Source of the DNA: Stentor roeselii
Lineage: Eukaryota > Ciliophora > Heterotrichea > Heterotrichida > Stentoridae
Direction: 5' to 3'
DNA length: 21,435 nt
NCBI GenBank assembly: GCA_006503475.1
Contig: RSEH01000419.1
Location: 1-21,435, forward strand
The translations under genes and the position numbers were made by a program. Of this stretch, positions 1 through 9,090 are shown piece by piece. A model generated the notes under the pieces. That model had not been told where the DNA came from. It ran no database searches and saw only the letters and a program-made list of their open reading frames with translations. Numbering within the stretch: position 1 is the first letter of the stretch; every line of letters begins with the position of its first letter.

Positions 1-119
1 TATTTTTGACATCATATATCCAATCAGCTATATTATTCTGTTGGATTTATGGAATAGCTTTAGGACTTTTAGTAGGAATCCTTTCTTGCCTACTCTGTAC
101 ATTCTTTGGAACTTTTTGA
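1..119 (+). CDS. C-terminal end of a membrane protein (partial)
   Basis: Reading from base 3, 38 codons stay open and end in TGA at 117-119. The peptide is strongly hydrophobic: a stretch around ILFCWIYGIALGLLVGILSC forms one long or two closely packed membrane segments with glycines spaced for helix packing and several cysteines, ending CTFFGTF. This is seen directly; the gene begins outside the window, so the family cannot be named. Other frames over the same bases meet stops or read less like protein. TGA as terminator here agrees with the standard code used by the other genes. The end is followed by AT-rich sequence typical of a 3' flank. Confidence 0.55.
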   Translation, partial: FLTSYIQSAILFCWIYGIALGLLVGILSCLLCTFFGTF

Positions 120-744
120 TTATCTAAGCTAATCTTTTTAATAATTTTAACAAAATTATCTGTAGTAAATACTTTTTTGATTGAGTCTTATTTTACAAAT
201 GCAAGAATCTTTTGATTATAAGTTTTTCTCATTTAAGTACTTTGTTATTTTCGAGCCTTCGTAGATAAATACAAGAGATATATTAAAAGAGCGAGTATAA
301 TACTGAAGAAATAACTAATCTTTGAATTCTATTAAATTAATTGGATCTAAAGTTGATCAATTTGTATAAAATACCGTAAAGTTACCAAATATATATGTTA
401 ATATAATTACTTAAGTGATAATTAAATAATTTCAAGCTTTTAACTAGCTTACTTCTTTCATTCAAGGCTAATCAATCTCAATTCGATGAGTTATAAAAAT
501 CCAAACTTAATATCGCGTTTTATCACTAATTTCAACTATATTCACTAGGTAAATTGAAAATTTATTTGAAATCTATAGTAAGATTATGTTTTTCAAGCTC
601 TAAATACTCTCAAATGATTTCTTTTCTTGTTCTCACATTAAATTTACTTAAACACAAATTTTTCTGTTTTTTTTTTTTCAAAGTTTAATTTCCTACTATT
701 GAATACTTTTTCACTTTTTGGTTTTAAAGTTTTGTGAAGTTTAA
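120..744. other. AT-rich region without a convincing gene
   Basis: This stretch is very AT-rich, with stops in all frames every few dozen codons. I see no long open frame, RNA gene or ordered repeat. A T-homopolymer lies near 670-680. The left part is probably the 3' flank of the partial membrane-protein gene; the rest may be eroded coding sequence, which I cannot demonstrate. Confidence 0.4.
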
Positions 745-888
745 ATGTCGTTTGTTACTAATTCTTGGGATATTTCCTTTGAATGAGTTATTGCTGAAGA
801 CTTAAGAATCTGCGCAGGTGTAAATCTTGAAGGAGTTTATTTATTTGATCCTCGATCTGAAGAATTTAAAATTAGAAAGTGTGCTTAA
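745..888 (+). pseudogene. Short coding remnant with one internal TGA
   Basis: From an ATG at 745 the frame runs 47 codons to a TAA at 886-888 with a single interruption, a TGA at 784-786 (codon 14). The segment after the TGA is protein-like: it is richer in Glu, Asp, Gly and Val than the surrounding AT-rich DNA and includes ICAGVNLEGVYLFDPRSEEF. A tryptophan would fit at the TGA. No GT...AG segment of 15 or 16 bases removes it. Beyond 888 the same frame fills with stops. I read it as a gene fragment or young pseudogene. A gene in which TGA is decoded, or an assembly error at one base, are alternatives. No family recognised. Confidence 0.3.
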
Positions 889-1671
889 ATTAGTTAAGAA
901 TAATTGATTTGAAGCTTCAAAAATCATAAATAGCTAAACCTTAATAAAGGACAGTAAACTCTTAAACTAGAATCCGAAGAGACTTCTTAGATTTTTAAAA
1001 AACTCATAAAGAACAGGAAATTTTACAATGTTGAGGTATTTTGGATTATAGTAACTTTATGAAGAAAGATGGTAATAGTTTTTACTCTACTCCATAAGAC
1101 TATGAATTTCATAATTTCTTTGTTAATAATATCCTGAATTAAAATTTGATTACTAAATCTAATTATACCTGCCTTTATAATGACTTCTTCGTTTTTATGA
1201 TTGAGGTTTCTATCAACTTCACATCTTAAAGATATCCATTTTTCTTCCAATTACTGCATATATATGATGATAAAAAATATATGATTCTTAAATATAATAA
1301 ATTAATTTTATATAGATAAAGGATTATTTACTCTTCTACTATTTCTAACTATCTTATATTGGGAATATAGACCATTAGGTAAAAGTAATGACTTAAGTGC
1401 TAATAGTTCAATATCAACACAAATCAAGGTTGCTATGTGAATGTTAAATATCCAAATAAATAAATTCCTTAAAAATGATAAAGTTGATAGTTTAGATTAT
1501 CAAAGATGTTCATTTATTGAATATCAGAAAAGATATCTTTTATAAAAATTCAATATTTGAGTTTCTGTATTCAATATCATTAGTAAATTTACTAAATTAA
1601 CTCTAAAACTACCAAATATAAAATGTTAGAAGCACTATTAAACTATAAACTATTTAGTTAATCTTGTTTCT
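889..1671. other. AT-rich region with weak minus-strand frame 1023-1250
   Basis: The only sizeable open frame is on the minus strand at 1023-1250 (75 codons, starting MEEKWISLRCEVDRNLNHKN, ending in TAA). Its composition is acceptable for a small charged protein, but nothing in it is recognisable. The plus strand over 999-1326 also reads protein-like apart from four stops. The two cannot both be genes, and neither is convincing. Bases 1330-1671 show nothing I can name beyond AT-rich sequence downstream of the minus-strand membrane-protein gene. Confidence 0.3.
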
Positions 1672-2163
1672 CTACTCTCTACTCGTCATCTCTTTATATA
1701 ATTTAATCGTGTGATAACAAATGAAACTATTTAGAATCATCAGAATCCAGTCAAAAAAGAAGGCACTTAGTGCAAAAGTTTTCATCCAATAACAGTCCCT
1801 AAAATAGTACTCATCACAATTATCTCTTGAATATGAATCAATTTTATAAATGAGCCAGCACCATGTTGCAAAAGAAAAGATTATGAGTATTATGCTGAAA
1901 ATAATGAAGCATTTAATAAGTAATATATCTTTCTGCTTTTTTATGCAGATACCAACAAATGATAATAAAAGAGCAAGGGAAGATACTGCGATTAGAACAT
2001 AGTCAGTATATGCTGAATATGCTATAGTTAGAACTGAGAAAATGAAATTTAGAATTAAGAATGTATTTATCATTTGATGGTGATAATTGACTGGTGAAAT
2101 CATCTCTTCTGAGTTATTCGCTTGATTAGTCCTCGGTTGAATATTTTGGTGTTCTGTTTCCAT
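1672..2163 (-). CDS. Small four-helix membrane protein, function unknown
   Basis: The 163-residue product starts at ATG 2161-2163 and ends in TAG. A polar N-terminus of about 30 residues (rich in Asn, Gln and Glu) precedes four hydrophobic segments at roughly residues 33-53, 57-76, 82-106 and 128-150, then a short charged tail. The hydrophilic loop before the last segment carries two cysteines about eight residues apart with many acidic and aromatic residues, which could form a disulfide in a lumenal or extracellular loop. The overall plan resembles tetraspan proteins (tetraspanin, claudin or MARVEL-like), but no family signature such as CCG is present. Glutamine is only CAA/CAG and tryptophan only TGG. 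It is divergent to the pseudokinase gene, with 676 bases between the starts. Confidence 0.7.
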   Translation of the reverse strand: METEHQNIQPRTNQANNSEEMISPVNYHHQMINTFLILNFIFSVLTIAYSAYTDYVLIAVSSLALLLSFVGICIKKQKDILLIKCFIIFSIILIIFSFATWCWLIYKIDSYSRDNCDEYYFRDCYWMKTFALSAFFFDWILMILNSFICYHTIKLYKEMTSRE

Positions 2164-2839
2164 TTTTATAGGAAACTATTGAATTTCAAATTCATTTTTG
2201 TAGGAAAAACTATAATTTATATTATATATTACCATAATAACAGAAGTCTTTTTTAAGATGTGACCTTTATCTTTAACTATTCTAAACAAGATCCTTTAGA
2301 GACGTCAATAGGTTCAAAAGACTTTAATAAATAATTTGATTTTAGATATATGAAATAACAAGGGCTTCAAAATCAAATTTGTTTAGTATTTCAATTCCCA
2401 ATTGTTTAAAGAATTCTTTGATTCTCATGCCTTTTTTGTAATCTAGTTAATAGTACAGATTATTCTCCAGGAAGACTTTAATATTTTTATGAAAAGCTTG
2501 CAGATTCTTAATCTTGCCAGTACTAACAAACCAAGTTAGTTGATTCCTAGGATTAAAAAACTATTCACTAGTGCTAAAGAATAAACAAGGAGTCTTCCCC
2601 TATTGATACCTTTGTATTAGATCAATACACATTTTTGATCTAGGTGCAAATATTGTTCTAGACACTTACTTTTATTGTTCACTGTGTTAGTATTAATAGA
2701 TTAGAACAAAAAGAGCTACATTTGTTAAATTATTAAATTATATATTATCAAATAATCATATTATCAGTGCATTTCAATTGATTATTATATTCAAAGTACA
2801 GATAGTACATAAGATATATATGAAATTAATAAAATTATA
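2164..2839. other. Divergent intergenic region, AT-rich, possible eroded coding
   Basis: These 676 bases separate two head-to-head genes and must contain both promoters. No frame is open for long. One plus frame between about 2344 and 2695 reads protein-like if its stops are ignored, and those stops are mostly TAG, where AT-rich noise would give mostly TAA. That hints at an old coding sequence, but other frames also give plausible fragments. I name no gene here. An in-frame TAA at 2810 helps to fix the downstream start at 2840. Confidence 0.35.
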
Positions 2840-5800
2840 ATGGGAGGCTCGAATTCAATCGCTCAGACAGAGGAAAATAAAAAAAGTAAGATGAAATCTA
2901 AAGAAACATCACAAGAAAAGAAAGTTTATGAATATTATAATCTTTACTCTAAATTCACAGCTGAGAAAACAGGGCAGGCTTACTTATGGCCTCTGCAATA
3001 TTCATTCAAGACAAAATCAAGAATAAGATCTTTTAAACTATCACCCTGCGGAAATTTAATCGCATATTCTTCCAAAAATCGCATTATTATTGAATCTTTA
3101 GGGAGTAGAGAGAGAAATTATGAGCTAGTTCACAATAAAGAATCACTTGAAGTATATTATATAGTTTATTCGCCTAATGGAAAACTACTCGCTGCTTGTT
3201 CCAAACAAAAAACCATAAAATTATGGAATATAGAAAAAAATTATGAAATGCTAACTCTAAATGGACATACATCCTCAGTATACTGCCTAGACTTTTCACC
3301 AAACAGTAATTTTTTAATATCAGGTTCCAAAGATAAATTCATAAAAATTTGGAACCTAATCGAAAACAAAGAAGAGTTCTCAATTTACTCTAACACCTCT
3401 TGCATTATCAGTGTAGCTTATTCTCCTTCCAGTACTCTTATAGCTTCAGGTTCACTAGACTCGATAATCCAAGTTTTAAGTCTACCATCAAAAGATTCCT
3501 TGTTTAAAATAAATGAAAATTCAGGTCCGATCAGATGTTTATCATTTTCCCCCGACGAAATGTTCCTAATGACAGGATCCCAAGAAAGCATAATAAAAGC
3601 CTGGAACTTAACCTCGAAAGTCTTACAATTCACCCTATCCGGTCATTCATCTTCAATAACTTGCATGTTATTTTCCCCAACAGGGCACTACCTAGCCACT
3701 GGTTCATCTGACAAAACAGTGAAAATCTGGAAAATTCCAAAAAAAAAATTGAAATTTACCTTAAACGGACACATTGACAGCATTGAAAGTATTTCCTTTT
3801 CATCTTCAGGTAAACTTCTAGGAACATCATGTAACAACACCTTGAAGATCTGGGACCTGAAAAGGAAATACGCTGAAAAAAGCATAAAAATCTTAAATAC
3901 CCAAGAAAGTAAAACAATTACTTTAACTGGACATTCCTACTCTGTGACTTGCTTAGTCTTCTCACCCTGTGGGGCTTATTTCGCAACGGGTTCTGAAGAT
4001 CAAACGATAAAAGTCTGGAATGTGGAGAAAAAACGAGAAGAGTTTACTTTAAAAGGTCATTCATCGTGGGTCTTTTGTTTATCTTTTTCTTATCAAGGAC
4101 ATTTTTTAGCATCTGGCTCGAAAGATCACACTGTGAAGGTTTGGGATATGTTAGAAAGGTCTGAAGAGGCCACTCTTTTAGGACATTCGTCTTGGGTTCG
4201 ATGTCTTTCTTACTCGAAAAGAGGAAAATTTCTAGCGTCTGGATCTCTTGATTCTATTGTTAAGGTTTGGAATGTCAAGACTCGAATGGAATATGCTTCC
4301 TTTCAGTTGAAGTCAGGATCGGCTATTTGTTTGGCTTTTGAACCTTCAGAAAAATTCTTAGCGACTGGGGCTTATAGTAATTTTATCACTGTTTGGAATT
4401 TGATTGAAAAAAAGATTGAATTTATACTTAATGGTCATTCTTCTTGGGTTCGTTGCTTAGCCTTTACACCTGAAGGTAAATTTTTAGCTTCAGGATCTTA
4501 CACTGGCTTAAAACTCTGGAATTTCAATGAAAGAAGAGAAGAATTTACCTTTGATACTGATTCAGTTGAATGCTTAGCAATTTCATATGATGGAAAAACT
4601 TTAGCGACAGGAGAAAAAATAATAAAAATCTGGAATATAGAATTAAGAAGTATTGAAATGACTTTTGATAGTAAGTCTGGAAATTTTACCAGTTTGGCTT
4701 TTTCTCCGACAAGTAAAGTTTTAGCATCTGGATCTGACGACAGCTTTGTTAGAATTTGGTCTCTGCAGGAAAAAGATGAGATCGTTCAAGATGAAATTGT
4801 TTCTTTGATTAAGTGTCTTTCTTTTTCCCCAGATGGGTTTCTACTCGCAATAGGTTATTACTCAAGCGTAAAGATTTGGGATTTGATATCAAAAAACGTT
4901 TTTACTCTTTATGGACATTTCAATTCTATAAATGATCTCTCATTTTCACCTTGCGGATTGTTTTTAGCCACAGGATCCAAAGATAAATGCGCAAAAATAT
5001 GGAATTTATCAACAAAAACGCTTGAATATACTATTGATGGATATTTATCTTCGGTTAACTGTTTACGTTATTCACCAAATGGTTCTGTTTTAGCCATTGG
5101 GTCAGAAAATATTGTAAAACTTTGGGATCCTATAATAAAAAAGGTTGAATCAACTCTTGAAGGACATTTTGAAACAGTCACATGTCTATCATTTTTAATG
5201 AGGAGCACTCACCTAGCAGTAGGATCATTAAAAAGCATAAAAATATGGGATTTACAAGAAAAACTGCAGGATTTTACAATAGACTTGGATTTTTCATTTT
5301 TAAAATGTCTGACTTACTCGGTTGAAGCAAATTATCTTGTGATAGGGCTTTTCGACAAAACAGTAAGATATTATAATATTTCAGAAAAAAAACAAGAATT
5401 AAAAATGGATCTATCCTCATCATTAATAAACACATTGACCTGTTCTCCAAAAGGTGAATTTTTAGCAGTTGGGTGTTCTGACGGAGGAGTAAAAGTCTAC
5501 ACAGTTCAAGAAAATACGAAGCCAAAAATATTGAAAGGTCATTCCACATCAGTTAATTGCATCTGTTTCTCCTCTGACAACAACTTAATAGCCACAGTCT
5601 CAGGAGATGAAAACATAAAAATCTGGAATCTTTCAAAGCAAAAAGAAGAATTTACAATAAACACTGATTCAACATGCCAGAATTTTTTTTCTTTCTCACC
5701 AAACATGAAGTTTCTAGCTGCAGGGTTTTTAAACACTGTGAAGGTTAAAAACTTGAATACTAAAAAAAATTTTGAGTTTGTGGGTCATTCCGGGCTTGTT

Positions 5801-7480
5801 AATTGTTTAGCGTTTACACCTGATTCAAGTACTCTTGTCACGGGGTCTTATGATAAAACTATCAAGTTTTGGGATGTTGAACAAAAATTTGAAGTGCTTA
5901 CTCTTAGTGGTTATAATTCTCGTGTTGAAATATTGACTTTTTCACCTAATAAAATGTTCTTGGTTGCTGGGTTTTATGATAATAGCATTGAAATTTGGAA
6001 TATGGTTGAGAAAAGGAAAGAAATTGTAATTTTTTATACAAGGGATAGGAAAATAATTCATTTGGAATTTACGCAAGATTGGAAATATTTAGTTTCTCAT
6101 ACTACTTCTCGAATATTTTACATAAACATTGTGAGTAAATTATGCTTCATTTTAGACGGAAGTGTTTCAAAATGTATTAAAAACCAAACAGACATCAGAA
6201 AACTCTTCAAACATGCACATGTCGCTTTATTCATTTATGATTACAACCAAGAATATATAAAAAGCAAAGAAAGCCTCCAAGATCAACTCAATATCTTTTT
6301 TTCTCGATCAATAACAAATTTTTCCAAAAAAAAAGTGATAATCTTTTCAAAGTTTTTAATGAAATTCGCGAAAATTGGAATTTTTCCCGAATTCTTAAGT
6401 CCAGAAGCTTCAATCAAAATTCAAGAGTACTTCAAATCAAAAGTCCAAATATTAGAAAAAGCCGGTGATTATGATGAGTTAATTCTTGAATTTTTCCAAG
6501 CTATGATTCAAAATCCTTCAAAACGAAAAGTTTTAGCTTGTTATCAGGAAAAACTAAAAAAAATGAAGATTTTTAAACAGAAAAAAGAGGCTTTTTTGAA
6601 GTACTTCGAAAGTTTTGAACTTAAAAAGATCTTAAAAATAGAAGAAATTTCATCTTGGATTAAAATACAAAGCATAGAAAGCTATTATTATAAAACTCAT
6701 TATTTTGATGCTCAGTACTTTCAAAAAGATGTCCTGGTGAAAATGTATTCTTTTATCGATTCAGCCACTTTTCCACAAATGAAAACAATTTCGATAGAAC
6801 AAGAAAAGGAAGCAAAATGTTTAGAGTTTTTAAGTCAATATTCAAATGAAAAAAATTGTTTCTGTCAATACTATGGCTGCATTAAGTCAAACTACAACTT
6901 CTACATTGTTATTAAAAGTCACGGCATAAATCTTCTATCTTTTTTTATGATTTACCGGGAACAAAGTCGGTTTATCCCAAATTTTAACATCGTGATGATA
7001 GTGAAATGCTTGCTCAACTCTTTTGCATTTATGAAAGAAGCGAATATCCTCCATCGGAAAATCGATCCATCGTCTTTCTTGATAGATGAGTATTATAATG
7101 TTACTATTGTGAACTTCTTGTATGCTGCTATTACAAGCGATGAAGTCTATGAACCGCAGGATAAAATTTTTGAGAAGGACTTTGAAGATTATCGGTCACC
7201 TGAAGAAAATTCAAATGGGTCTCTTTTGGATATTGAAAAATGTGATGTTTATTCTTTAGGATTGATTTTTGTTCAGATTGTAACTTTAGATGAAATAAAA
7301 CTCATTAAGAATAATATTGAGACTTTTTACTTGCAGATTAGGAACAGAAATTTGGGATGGCTTGAGAAGATAATTAGGAATATGATGAGTTTTGATCCTG
7401 GGAATCGCAGGAATTTTAAAGAATTGGTTGATTTTATAGATGCTGATGTTACTGATACTCTTTCGGCCTCAGTGATTTAA
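2840..7480 (+). CDS. Giant WD40-repeat protein with N-myristoylation signal and C-terminal pseudokinase
   Basis: The 1546-residue product begins MGGSNS, a good N-myristoylation signal (Gly2, Ser6), followed by a Lys-rich stretch that would aid membrane binding. ATG 2840 is the first Met after an in-frame TAA at 2810. About 25 WD40 repeats fill residues 60-1100, most ending in a KIW(N/D) or KVW(N/D) motif and many starting with GH, enough for three propellers. A helical Lys-rich linker (about 1110-1280) leads to a protein-kinase fold (about 1285-1535). The fold is recognisable from a candidate VAIK-type Lys1315, a catalytic loop at 1405, a YRSPE motif at 1451, a DVYSLG segment and a late Arg in DPGNRR. 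The catalytic motif reads HRK instead of HRD and the metal-binding motif reads NFL instead of DFG, so catalysis is unlikely. The probable role is a membrane-tethered scaffold. Some blades are degenerate. Confidence 0.9.
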   Translation: MGGSNSIAQTEENKKSKMKSKETSQEKKVYEYYNLYSKFTAEKTGQAYLWPLQYSFKTKSRIRSFKLSPCGNLIAYSSKNRIIIESLGSRERNYELVHNKESLEVYYIVYSPNGKLLAACSKQKTIKLWNIEKNYEMLTLNGHTSSVYCLDFSPNSNFLISGSKDKFIKIWNLIENKEEFSIYSNTSCIISVAYSPSSTLIASGSLDSIIQVLSLPSKDSLFKINENSGPIRCLSFSPDEMFLMTGSQESIIKAWNLTSKVLQFTLSGHSSSITCMLFSPTGHYLATGSSDKTVKIWKIPKKKLKFTLNGHIDSIESISFSSSGKLLGTSCNNTLKIWDLKRKYAEKSIKILNTQESKTITLTGHSYSVTCLVFSPCGAYFATGSEDQTIKVWNVEKKREEFTLKGHSSWVFCLSFSYQGHFLASGSKDHTVKVWDMLERSEEATLLGHSSWVRCLSYSKRGKFLASGSLDSIVKVWNVKTRMEYASFQLKSGSAICLAFEPSEKFLATGAYSNFITVWNLIEKKIEFILNGHSSWVRCLAFTPEGKFLASGSYTGLKLWNFNERREEFTFDTDSVECLAISYDGKTLATGEKIIKIWNIELRSIEMTFDSKSGNFTSLAFSPTSKVLASGSDDSFVRIWSLQEKDEIVQDEIVSLIKCLSFSPDGFLLAIGYYSSVKIWDLISKNVFTLYGHFNSINDLSFSPCGLFLATGSKDKCAKIWNLSTKTLEYTIDGYLSSVNCLRYSPNGSVLAIGSENIVKLWDPIIKKVESTLEGHFETVTCLSFLMRSTHLAVGSLKSIKIWDLQEKLQDFTIDLDFSFLKCLTYSVEANYLVIGLFDKTVRYYNISEKKQELKMDLSSSLINTLTCSPKGEFLAVGCSDGGVKVYTVQENTKPKILKGHSTSVNCICFSSDNNLIATVSGDENIKIWNLSKQKEEFTINTDSTCQNFFSFSPNMKFLAAGFLNTVKVKNLNTKKNFEFVGHSGLVNCLAFTPDSSTLVTGSYDKTIKFWDVEQKFEVLTLSGYNSRVEILTFSPNKMFLVAGFYDNSIEIWNMVEKRKEIVIFYTRDRKIIHLEFTQDWKYLVSHTTSRIFYINIVSKLCFILDGSVSKCIKNQTDIRKLFKHAHVALFIYDYNQEYIKSKESLQDQLNIFFSRSITNFSKKKVIIFSKFLMKFAKIGIFPEFLSPEASIKIQEYFKSKVQILEKAGDYDELILEFFQAMIQNPSKRKVLACYQEKLKKMKIFKQKKEAFLKYFESFELKKILKIEEISSWIKIQSIESYYYKTHYFDAQYFQKDVLVKMYSFIDSATFPQMKTISIEQEKEAKCLEFLSQYSNEKNCFCQYYGCIKSNYNFYIVIKSHGINLLSFFMIYREQSRFIPNFNIVMIVKCLLNSFAFMKEANILHRKIDPSSFLIDEYYNVTIVNFLYAAITSDEVYEPQDKIFEKDFEDYRSPEENSNGSLLDIEKCDVYSLGLIFVQIVTLDEIKLIKNNIETFYLQIRNRNLGWLEKIIRNMMSFDPGNRRNFKELVDFIDADVTDTLSASVI

Positions 7481-7668
7481 CTATGGTTTTAATAATAGTC
7501 AATTAATAATCTTTACAATTAAAACTTAAGTCTTGATTATAAACAAAAAACCTCGATCTATGATAAATTTCAAAGTTTTTCTTTATAAATTTTAACTAAT
7601 CACGTCATTTTATTAAATCTAAAACAATTTATACATCTAAGCAGATGACTTAATTAAAACCAAATAAA

Positions 7669-8110
7669 ATGAGCGATGAAAATGAAAGACGTTCAAGACT
7701 TGAAGAAGAAAGATTCAATTTTATTCATCAATTCAAATCCTTACCACAAGCCCAAAAGATTGAGTATGTGAAGAAGACATGGGGAGTGACTATTTATGAT
7801 TCAATTCAACTCATACTCTCAAATGATAAGAAATATTTGTTTAATTGTAAGCTTTATTCAGGTTTATTTGATTAGATTGTAAATTTAATAAGTTGGCTGT
7901 ATTGATTACTCAGTCAGAGGTAAAGAATAAGAAGATGGTAAAGAATAGGAAGATGGTAAATTTCAAAAAGATTGGCGTATTTGATATCAAGTCGAGGTTT
8001 GGAATCTTGAAACTAAACAAATGGAGGTAAGCTGCTGGCATACAGATGCAAAAGGAAGAAGATTCAAAGATTGTTATCCAGAGTGTGTCTATGGTGACTG
8101 GGGGTATTAA
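7669..8110 (+). CDS. Small intron-containing (or broken) gene, function unknown
   Basis: From ATG 7669 the frame is open to a TAG at 7873. A clearly protein-like frame resumes, shifted by one, at about 7892 and runs to TAA 8108-8110, including EVWNLETKQMEVSCWHTDAK and a Cys/Tyr/Trp-rich end. That second frame contains TAA 7928, TAG 7946 and TGA 7982. Removing GT...AG segments 7862-7892 (31 bases), 7920-7952 (33) and 7977-7991 (15) restores one frame of 120 residues in the standard code; the four exons total 363 bases. The 15-mer GTATTTGATATCAAG fits heterotrich intron length; the longer two do not. Each is two intron-like units (14 or 15 bases) flanking 3 bases. Alternatives are a pseudogene, or stops read as Gln/Gln/Trp within a KEQEDG-like repeat. 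No known domain recognised. Confidence 0.5.
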
Positions 8111-8421
8111 TTAGGATAATCTTAGATAGCATCAAGTATTTATTAACAACATTTATTCAGTCATTCTTTATCTGAATTCCCATAACAAAGGTCAAGTTTT
8201 ATTAATTTACTTGAACAGTAAGATAAAATATATTAAATAGTTTTTGACTATTATTTAATTTATTAATTGTTTGAAAAAGCTCATCAAGGTGTATTACCAA
8301 AACTTAGAACAATCTACCAAATTAACATTTTATTAAGAATTAATCAATAACACTATATATTTTGATAAATATTATCTAATACACAAATATGTAGATTTTA
8401 GTATTATTCTTAGTAATTATA
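8111..8421. other. Convergent intergenic region, AT-rich
   Basis: This lies between the 3' end of the small plus-strand gene and the 3' end of a minus-strand gene. It is AT-rich, with several TAA/TAG in every frame. Two plus frames give protein-like fragments when stops are ignored, which I take as the usual look of AT-rich DNA. I see no RNA gene or ordered repeat. Confidence 0.4.
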
Positions 8422-8808
8422 CTACTCAATACTTAAACCTAGTAGCTGATCCAAATTGGTATCTAAGAAATCTTGAAAGAATTTATTAAAAGTATCCTTG
8501 ATTTTACAAACTGCATTTTCGGAATTGCACTGACATGAATATTTAATTTTTTTTAGGAATCCATGAAAATCATCATCCGAGATGATATTATTTAACTTTT
8601 CTGGGTATTGTAAAAGCCGACGTTTAATAACATGATTTTTATATTTTCGAATATTATTTCTTTCAATCGCACTTACATCAACCGAAAGATAACTAAGGAT
8701 CTTTCGTAATAGCTGAGCTTTTGAGGCACTCGTGCCTCGGGTATTTTTTATATTGTCCCTAAGTTCATCATCATAATTTCTACTAGAGCTATCTGAACCT
8801 TCCACCAT
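8422..8808 (-). CDS. Hypothetical protein, 128 residues
   Basis: The frame runs from ATG 8806-8808 to TAG 8422-8424. The first 30 residues are polar and Ser/Asp/Arg-rich, probably disordered. Residues 31-128 are predicted helical by composition: Leu/Ile-rich segments (QLLRKILSYLS), a basic patch (KYKNHVIKRR, about 55-64), then a Cys-containing stretch (SCQC with a further Cys near 101) and an amphipathic C-terminus ending LLGLSIE. No membrane segment, signal peptide or known domain is recognisable. The Cys spacing is not a standard zinc finger. It is divergent from the next plus-strand gene, with 282 bases between the starts. Confidence 0.65.
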   Translation of the reverse strand: MVEGSDSSSRNYDDELRDNIKNTRGTSASKAQLLRKILSYLSVDVSAIERNNIRKYKNHVIKRRLLQYPEKLNNIISDDDFHGFLKKIKYSCQCNSENAVCKIKDTFNKFFQDFLDTNLDQLLGLSIE

Positions 8809-9090
8809 GTTTATATGTTTACCTTCTTTCTAATAATTATTTCCGCAAAATTCTCAAAAAGAACTCAATTTTCTAAATAAACTAAAACAACTCATTCTTC
8901 TCTAAGAATAAAAAAATTTCATCAAAAAACTTAATTTCCAAATCACTAAAATCTTCCTTAAAATATTTCTAAATCAAAACTTAAAAATTCCTTAAAACTA
9001 AATAATCCTTTCTCATTATAATCCAAATCTTTAATTTACCATCAAATCCCAGCATCAATCTTGAAAATCCCAAATAAAAATTCAAGTCTA
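8809..9090. promoter_or_regulatory. Divergent promoter region, nearly G-free on the plus strand
   Basis: These 282 bases lie between two divergent starts. From about 8830 to 9090 the plus strand contains very few G but many C (CTTTCTAA, TTTCCAAATC and similar). The same G depletion is seen immediately upstream of the other plus-strand genes (for example before 10117 and 16468), so it looks like a property of 5' flanks rather than chance. No TATA-like or other individual element stands out. Confidence 0.45.

Noticed and set aside
1-744. Continuous plus-strand frame if all three stops are read as Gln/Trp
   Set aside because: With every codon sense, any frame is open, so openness proves nothing. 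Bases 1-119 are clearly coding in a different frame that ends in a normal TGA.
8111-8365. Extension of the 7669 gene through many TAA codons to a TGA at 8363
   Set aside because: The frame has about ten TAA/TAG in 84 codons, and another frame over the same bases looks equally protein-like. TAA 8108 is the more economical stop.
9061-9090. Upstream TTG start for the coiled-coil protein
   Set aside because: Nuclear genes here start with ATG; ATG 9091 is the first in frame and follows a G-free 5' flank like the other genes.
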